Shown: positions 60,460 to 64,000 of the stretch, piece after piece
How the letters are laid out: each line of letters begins with the position of its first letter
Position numbering within the stretch: the first letter of the stretch is position 1
Origin: Eubacterium sp.
GTDB lineage: Bacteria; Bacillota; Clostridia; Lachnospirales; Lachnospiraceae
Direction of reading: 5' to 3'
Length of the DNA stretch: 64,000 nucleotides
Assembly (NCBI GenBank): GCA_017480495.1
Contig: JAFVAQ010000005.1
Location: 48,072 to 112,071 of the forward strand
Position numbers and translations under genes: made by a program
The notes under the pieces: model-generated
What the model saw: the letters and a program-made list of their open reading frames with translations, nothing else
Told to the model about the DNA's origin: nothing
Databases searched by the model: none

Positions 60460-61062
60460 CTATAGGAGGTAACTAAGTAGATTGTTAACGCGGTCTTTCG
60501 CACGCTCCGGATCTTTTGAATACAGTCTCAGTATATCACTTATGTCATTTAATGTGTTAATTGTATGTGTGATTTCTCTGAGAAATATCATATTGTTATA
60601 TTCTTCTTCAGATTCGAATCCTACCATCGATGCGAGCTTTGAATTATCCTTAGAAGTTTCATTCACGGCATTTGTAAATGAATCATTAAATAATTCGTAC
60701 TCTTTCAAAAAGAGAAGTAGTATCTTTTCTGAAAAATCATTTTCATCGGAGCTAACGTTTAAGGGATAGCTTCCCAAAATCTTTTTCATTGAATCTTCAA
60801 TCTTGATAAATGTACCGTCTGTTTTATCGGATGACAGTTCATCGGTTTCGCCTCTTAACCATTCAGGTGTGACATGAAGTGCGGCTGCGAGTCCCTCGAT
60901 AACGAGTTTTTTTGAATTATCTATCGTTCCGCTTTCATATCTCTGGATGGTTGATTTGTTAACATCCATTCTCTCGGCCACATAATCCATCGTGAGTCCA
61001 AGTTCTTTTCTTCGGGATTTTGCTCTTTCCCCAATAGTCTTACGCAGTTTTTTATCTACCAT
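60460..61062 (-). CDS. XRE-family repressor of the element
   Basis: The 200-residue protein has an XRE domain (SRRKELGLTMDYVAERMDVN, STIQRYESGTIDNSKKL, LHVTPEWLRGETDELSSD) and an unrelated acidic C-terminal half. It faces away from the xis gene across a 244-bp control region with a perfect palindrome, the plan of a phage-like lysogeny switch. It probably represses excision and transfer genes. It is transcribed in the same direction as the integrase and 89 bp upstream. Confidence 0.88.
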   Translation of the reverse strand: MVDKKLRKTIGERAKSRRKELGLTMDYVAERMDVNKSTIQRYESGTIDNSKKLVIEGLAAALHVTPEWLRGETDELSSDKTDGTFIKIEDSMKKILGSYPLNVSSDENDFSEKILLLFLKEYELFNDSFTNAVNETSKDNSKLASMVGFESEEEYNNMIFLREITHTINTLNDISDILRLYSKDPERAKDRVNNLLSYLL

Positions 61063-61190
61063 TGTTAAGACCTCCTCTACCGGTGTATACCATTATTTTG
61101 AAATGGCTGTTTTAAATTTTATGATTTCTTAAATGTTGACTTTGAAAAAACATTTTTGAATCTGAAAAGATAATAACATAACATTTAATA

Positions 61191-61255
61191 AATTGCAATA
61201 TGCAATTATAACAAAATGCGAAATGCTTGACAAAGAAAATTTCAAAATGTATAAT
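61191..61255 (+). promoter_or_regulatory. Consensus promoter and operator of the Xis-like gene
   Basis: TTGACA (61227-61232), 17 bp, TATAAT (61250-61255) is a perfect sigma-A promoter. AATTGCA-ATA-TGCAATT (61191-61207), a perfect palindrome, lies 20 bp upstream of it. The XRE protein transcribed divergently is the likely binder. Confidence 0.8.
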
Positions 61256-61306
61256 AGCAACAAATCACAGTTGCGGTATGCAACAGAAAGAAAGGAGGCG
61301 AACAGT

Positions 61307-61525
61307 ATGCAGGAAATCAAATATGCGATGTCGATAGAAGAAGCATCTGATTACACAGGGATAGGAAGAAATACAATCCGAAAACTTATCGAATGGGAAA
61401 AGCTTCCGGTACTCCGAATCGGAAGAAAGATTGTAATAAGAAGAGATGCACTTGAAAGGTTTATCGCTATTAACGAAGGCTGCAATTTAAGGATCAGAAA
61501 TGAGACGAAAGCAGTGACAAACTAA
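61307..61525 (+). CDS. xis: Excisionase-like helix-turn-helix protein (Xis)
   Basis: The 72-residue protein has the Tn916-Xis/MerR-like winged helix: MSIEEASDYTGIGRNTIRKL, then WEKLPVLRIGRKIVIRRDAL. Such proteins bend DNA at the attachment site and steer the integrase to excision. ATG 61307 follows AAAGGAGG; an upstream extension of the frame to 61193 runs over the promoter and is rejected. A structured leader separates it from the DUF3847 gene. Confidence 0.88.
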   Translation: MQEIKYAMSIEEASDYTGIGRNTIRKLIEWEKLPVLRIGRKIVIRRDALERFIAINEGCNLRIRNETKAVTN

Positions 61526-61528
61526 AAA

Positions 61529-61626
61529 GGAGTGACTAAGCAGCCACTCCAATTGGTAACCAGACCGAAGTCCTGATATACCTACACGCAAGATAAGTTT
61601 ATCACAGACTCCGGTGGTTATCAATT
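61529..61626 (+). other. Structured leader between xis and DUF3847 gene
   Basis: GGAGTG (61529-61534) pairs with CACTCC (61545-61550). AATTGGTAACCA (61551-61562) pairs with TGGTTATCAATT (61615-61626), one mismatch, enclosing ACCGAAGTC with GACTCCGGT and a GATAA-GT-TTATC hairpin. The fold ends 36 bp before the next ATG. It could be a regulatory RNA or recombination-protein site. Confidence 0.5.
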
Positions 61627-61662
61627 GAAACATAAAATCAAAATACACAGGAGGAAATATAT

Positions 61663-62001
61663 ATGGCGTCAAAAAGAACTTTAGAAGAAAGAATAAATGA
61701 AAAAAATGAAATGATGGAAAAGGCACTTGAGAAGGCAAGACAATACGAAGCTCAGGTTAAGCAGCTTGAAAAACAGCAAAAGGAGGCTGATAGGAAAGCC
61801 AGAACCAAGAGACTTATCCAGATCGGTGCAATAGTGGAAAAAGAACTGGGAAGAGATTTCGTAGATGATGATTTCAGAAGACTCAGTTATTTCCTAAAGA
61901 TGCAGGAAAGAAATGGAAAGTATTTCAGTAAGGCAATGGAGAAAGACTTACCGCCTGAAAAGGAGGCAGATGATAAATCAGAGGGAAGCCCGGATGAGTG
62001 A
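61663..62001 (+). CDS. DUF3847-family protein
   Basis: The 112-residue, highly charged, coiled-coil protein (KNEMMEKALEKARQYEAQVK) has the central motif LIQIGAIVEKELGRDFVDDD and FLKMQERNGKYFSKAM of DUF3847 proteins, which in Clostridia stand just upstream of MobA/MobL relaxases. CAGGAGG precedes the start. Its size and place suggest a relaxosome accessory factor (MobC-like role), which is inference. Confidence 0.8.
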   Translation: MASKRTLEERINEKNEMMEKALEKARQYEAQVKQLEKQQKEADRKARTKRLIQIGAIVEKELGRDFVDDDFRRLSYFLKMQERNGKYFSKAMEKDLPPEKEADDKSEGSPDE

Positions 62002-62440
62002 TTCCTCTTCCCGACAAGGGCGCACTTATATATGGGCGGAGCCCATATTGTATAAGTTTCTCCCTGCGGTCGAACCGGTCAGACTCTAAAGAGTCTGCCG
62101 GGCGCGTTCCGTCGGCGGGCCTTATGCAGGCAGCACTCCTGCGCGGAGGGCGGTCTTGTGCAGACAGCACCAAAGGGGCTCTGCCCTTTTGGATAACCCG
62201 CAAGGGGCTTTGCCCCCTTGACTCCCACCCGCAGTACATTACCAAAACTGAATCTGCACAGTTCAAACTTAACACTAAGTTTGCAGATTTGGTTTTGTAT
62301 ATATACTGCTATGCTCAATGGACGCTGTCCATGCCGCAGGTGGCTTCCTGCCAGGTTTCACCTGGAGGGAGTTAAGGTTTGCCACCTTAACAATCCGCCC
62401 GCCATTTAACAAATATTTATGAAAAAGAAGGTGATGTTAA
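62002..62440. other. oriT-like hairpin-rich non-coding region
   Basis: This GC-richer stretch between the DUF3847 and relaxase genes holds at least six fold-back units: the TATGGGC-GGA-GCCCATA hairpin (about 62024-62057), CAGACTC-TAAA-GAGTCTG (62090-62107), CCAAAGGGG...CCCTTTTGG (62170-62192), CAAGGGG...CCCCCTTG (62201-62220), the AAACTTA-ACAC-TAAGTTT hairpin (62265-62282) inside an ACCAAA...TTTGGT repeat, ATGGAC-GCT-GTCCAT (62318-62332), and GTTAAGGT-TTGCC-ACCTTAAC (62371-62391). Frames there are not convincing. Its place before a relaxase suggests an origin of transfer. Confidence 0.65.
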
Positions 62441-64000
62441 ATGTCTATATATCACTGTTCCATAAAAATCATTGGCCGTAACGGTGGACGCTCTGCCGTT
62501 TCCGCTGCAGCTTATCGCTCAGGCGAAAAGCTTACAAGCGATGAAACCGGCATCATCCATGATTACACCCGAAAAGGCGGAGTGATCATGAATGAGATTA
62601 TCCTTCCGGATAATGCGCCCGACCGTTTACTGGATCGCGAAGTTTTATGGAACGAAGTACAGCAAGTAGAAAAAAGAGCCGATGCACAGTTTGCAAGAGA
62701 GGTTGAAGTTGCTTTTCCAAATGAATTATCCAGGGAAGAACAGATTGAATGTGTCAGAGACTTCATTAAGGAAAACTTCACTTCCAAAGGAATGATTGCA
62801 GACTGGGCGCTTCATGATAAAGGCGATGGTAATCCACATGCTCATATAATGCTTACAGTAAGAGAAATAAATGAAGAAGAAGGCTGGCAGTCGAAGCAGA
62901 CTTCCGTGTTTGCAAATGATAGAGATAAAAATGGAAAAGCTATATATGATCCATCAAAACCTTCCTATGATCCTAAAGATAGAAATCATACTTCCCAATA
63001 TCGAATTCCGGCACTGGATGAAAATGGGAAACAGAAAACCCGTGTTAGAAAAGGTAAAGGAACGGAATATCTCTGGGAACGAATCTCTATTCCTGCAAAT
63101 GACTGGAATGAACACAGCAAATGCGAGCAGTGGAGGGAATCATGGGCTGAACATTGTAACAGATATCTTCCACCTGAACTACATATCGATCACAGGTCTT
63201 ATGAAAGACAGGGGCTGGAGATTGAACCAACCATCCATGAAGGTGTGACAGCAAGACAGATGGAAAAAGAAGGAAAGACCTCTGAACGATGTGAAATAAA
63301 TAGAGATATCAAAAAAAGAAATTGCTTAAGAGAAGAGCTTGTAAAAAGCTTTAAGGAACTATCTGAACTTATTACAAAGAAAGTGAGACGAATATATGAA
63401 AGAATTACAAAAATATTTGAAAATAGAAAATCTGGAAGAACTGATATCGGTTCTGGAAATTCAGGACGAGCTTACGGCTCTTATGGAAAAGCTGGAGAAG
63501 GAGAACGAGGATCTGAATATAACGAACCAGACTCTGCAGAGCCGAATATCCAAATTGGAGAATATCGTAACAGAACAGAAATTAACTCTTCAGGAGAAAG
63601 AGGAAGAGATAGACGAGCTGGAAAAATTGAACGAGAACTTGAACAAAGAGAATCAGAAACTCTTTTCACAGACGAAAGAATCGAACAGACAGATAGAGAT
63701 ATTGAAGAGACAGATAGAGATATTGAAGAGACAGATATTCGAATTGCAGAACTTAAAAGAATAAAAACTGAAAAGGAGCAGGAATTACATGACAGAATCA
63801 GAGCCATTATGGAACGTAGAAGAACTGGTGTCACAGATGGAACTGATACAGAAGGAAAACGACAACCTTCTGGAAGAGAACAACAAGCTGAAGACACAGA
63901 ACAGGACTCTTTCCTCAGAGAAGTTAGAGTTGCAATCAGCAGTGCGAGAGCTAACGAGGGAATTGCAGATAAAGAGCGAGAAGATCGTGAGGCAGAGCAA
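62441..64000 (+). CDS. MobA/MobL-family relaxase (3' end outside window)
   Basis: The frame is open from ATG 62441 to the right edge, 520 codons with no stop. The N-terminus SIYHCSIKIIGRNGGRSAVS and AAAYRSGEKLTS is the MobA/MobL (MobQ-type) signature. HDKGDGNPHAHIMLTVR is the metal-binding histidine motif, and the first-motif Tyr should be the nicking residue. It cuts oriT and leads the strand in transfer. AAGGTGATG precedes the start. From about residue 310 the sequence is low-complexity and charged, with a repeat TDRDIEE, and overlaps coiled-coil frames in another frame. Confidence 0.92.
   Translation, partial: MSIYHCSIKIIGRNGGRSAVSAAAYRSGEKLTSDETGIIHDYTRKGGVIMNEIILPDNAPDRLLDREVLWNEVQQVEKRADAQFAREVEVAFPNELSREEQIECVRDFIKENFTSKGMIADWALHDKGDGNPHAHIMLTVREINEEEGWQSKQTSVFANDRDKNGKAIYDPSKPSYDPKDRNHTSQYRIPALDENGKQKTRVRKGKGTEYLWERISIPANDWNEHSKCEQWRESWAEHCNRYLPPELHIDHRSYERQGLEIEPTIHEGVTARQMEKEGKTSERCEINRDIKKRNCLREELVKSFKELSELITKKVRRIYERITKIFENRKSGRTDIGSGNSGRAYGSYGKAGEGERGSEYNEPDSAEPNIQIGEYRNRTEINSSGERGRDRRAGKIERELEQRESETLFTDERIEQTDRDIEETDRDIEETDIRIAELKRIKTEKEQELHDRIRAIMERRRTGVTDGTDTEGKRQPSGREQQAEDTEQDSFLREVRVAISSARANEGIADKEREDREAEQ
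63396..63764 (+). CDS. Overlapping coiled-coil ORF inside the relaxase gene, first
   Basis: In a different frame from the relaxase, ATG 63396 to TAA 63764 encodes 122 residues: MKELQKYLKIENLEELISVL, then continuous Leu/Ile/Glu heptads and the triple RQIEILK, RQIEILK, RQIFELQ. The sequence has no low-complexity drift and reads as a genuine coiled coil. The start has only a weak site (AGTGAG). Its stop is followed by AAAAGGAG and another ATG at 63789, so the two frames are spaced like operon genes. Overprinted relaxase accessory genes are known from RSF1010 (mobB in mobA). Reality is not proven. Confidence 0.5.
   Translation: MKELQKYLKIENLEELISVLEIQDELTALMEKLEKENEDLNITNQTLQSRISKLENIVTEQKLTLQEKEEEIDELEKLNENLNKENQKLFSQTKESNRQIEILKRQIEILKRQIFELQNLKE
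63689..63736 (+). repeat. 21-bp tandem repeat read as heptads in two frames
   Basis: ACAGATAGAGATATTGAAGAG occurs at 63689-63709 and 63710-63730, with a partial third from 63731. It gives TDRDIEE in the relaxase frame and RQIEILK in the overlapping frame. Length 21 bp equals one heptad. Confidence 0.85.
63789..64000 (+). CDS. Overlapping coiled-coil ORF inside the relaxase gene, second (partial)
   Basis: ATG 63789 lies 11 bp after the AGGAG of AAAAGGAG and 24 bp after the stop of the preceding overlapping frame. It stays open to the window edge, encoding MTESEPLWNVEELVSQMELI followed by leucine-zipper-like sequence (LLEENNKLKTQNRTLSSEKL). The good ribosome site, correct spacing and coiled-coil pattern favour expression. 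The relaxase frame through the same bases is Arg/Glu/Ser-rich and poor in hydrophobic residues. The full length is unknown. Confidence 0.5.
   Translation, partial: MTESEPLWNVEELVSQMELIQKENDNLLEENNKLKTQNRTLSSEKLELQSAVRELTRELQIKSEKIVRQS

Larger units (their letters stand above)
58885..64000. mobile_element. Integrative mobilizable or conjugative element, left part
   Basis: Integrase, repressor, Xis-like protein, DUF3847 protein, hairpin-rich non-coding region and MobA/MobL relaxase follow in the order typical of Clostridial mobilizable elements. Integrase lies at the end and reads outward. The right end is beyond the window, so whether it carries a full conjugation apparatus is unknown. Confidence 0.85.

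Noticed and set aside
61193-61306. Extended start for the Xis-like protein
   Set aside because: The extension spans a perfect -35/-10 promoter, and AAAGGAGG sits directly before ATG 61307.
61925-62409. Frames on both strands in the region before the relaxase
   Set aside because: They are rich in Pro/Arg/Cys and follow the hairpins; the region reads as non-coding.
63481-63897. Minus-strand frame opposite the relaxase tail
   Set aside because: Ser/Leu/Val-rich antisense of the charged repeats with no ribosome site; it is a by-product of the two sense frames.
1-64000. CRISPR array, rRNA or tRNA genes
   Set aside because: No regularly spaced repeats of CRISPR type and no cloverleaf with a GGTTCGAATCC-type arm were seen by eye; a tRNAscan or Infernal run would be the decisive check.

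Overview
The window looks like a chromosomal segment of a strictly anaerobic, fermentative, Gram-positive member of the Clostridia, most like Lachnospiraceae (Butyrivibrio/Roseburia-type). The basis is the Rex-AdhE pair, two [FeFe]-hydrogenase proteins, a Na+-translocating decarboxylase, strong AGGAGG ribosome sites with some GTG/TTG candidates, and Firmicutes-type regulators (LytTR-DUF3021, YtrA-like GntR, WYL). I saw no rRNA, tRNA or CRISPR array. The genus is an inference; no marker gene fixes it.

Layout. 1-10170 is a redox and fermentation block: the end of a LysR regulator, then rex-adhE-phosphotransferase, two small thioredoxin-fold [2Fe-2S] proteins, a PAS-containing sensory-type [FeFe] hydrogenase, a SpoIIE/PP2C phosphatase and a group-B-type [FeFe] hydrogenase. 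Together they read as NADH sensing (Rex), NADH disposal (AdhE), and H2 or redox sensing coupled to protein dephosphorylation. 10190-11650 is an AT-rich scrapyard of mobile-element relics. 11850-21800 carries a LytTR/DUF3021/CPBP operon, a large diguanylate cyclase, a hybrid histidine kinase that shares its sensor modules, and a membrane-PEBP fusion. 21800-33300 holds housekeeping and transport genes: an SpoU methyltransferase, an MIF homologue, radical SAM, a YtrA-like regulator with a DUF5808 protein and an ABC exporter (with matching operators), an acyltransferase, an XRE-AbrB fusion, a ferredoxin-tailed aldo/keto reductase, a BASS transporter and a DUF1294-phosphoesterase fusion.

33300-41300 has structured intergenic repeats, an M13 peptidase lipoprotein, a two-component system and a MacB-like ABC exporter. 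41450-47400 has the decarboxylase beta/gamma subunits (beta frameshifted) and a TetR-controlled ABC exporter plus MATE pump. 47550-52800 groups a WYL regulator, an SPL-type radical SAM protein, MmcQ/YjbR, GNAT-YoaP, AlkD and a SAP-GNAT-like protein, a possible stress or DNA-damage set. 52850-58900 is mixed accessory genes: a CmpB-like membrane protein, a repeat lipoprotein, DUF1275, a nucleoside phosphorylase and a membrane XRE regulator.

From about 58900 to the right edge lies one end of an integrative mobilizable or conjugative element: tyrosine integrase, XRE repressor, Xis-like protein, DUF3847 protein, a hairpin-packed oriT-like region and a MobA/MobL relaxase running off the edge. The relaxase tail contains two successive ribosome-site-spaced coiled-coil reading frames in another frame. 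This dual coding is the most unusual signal in the window.
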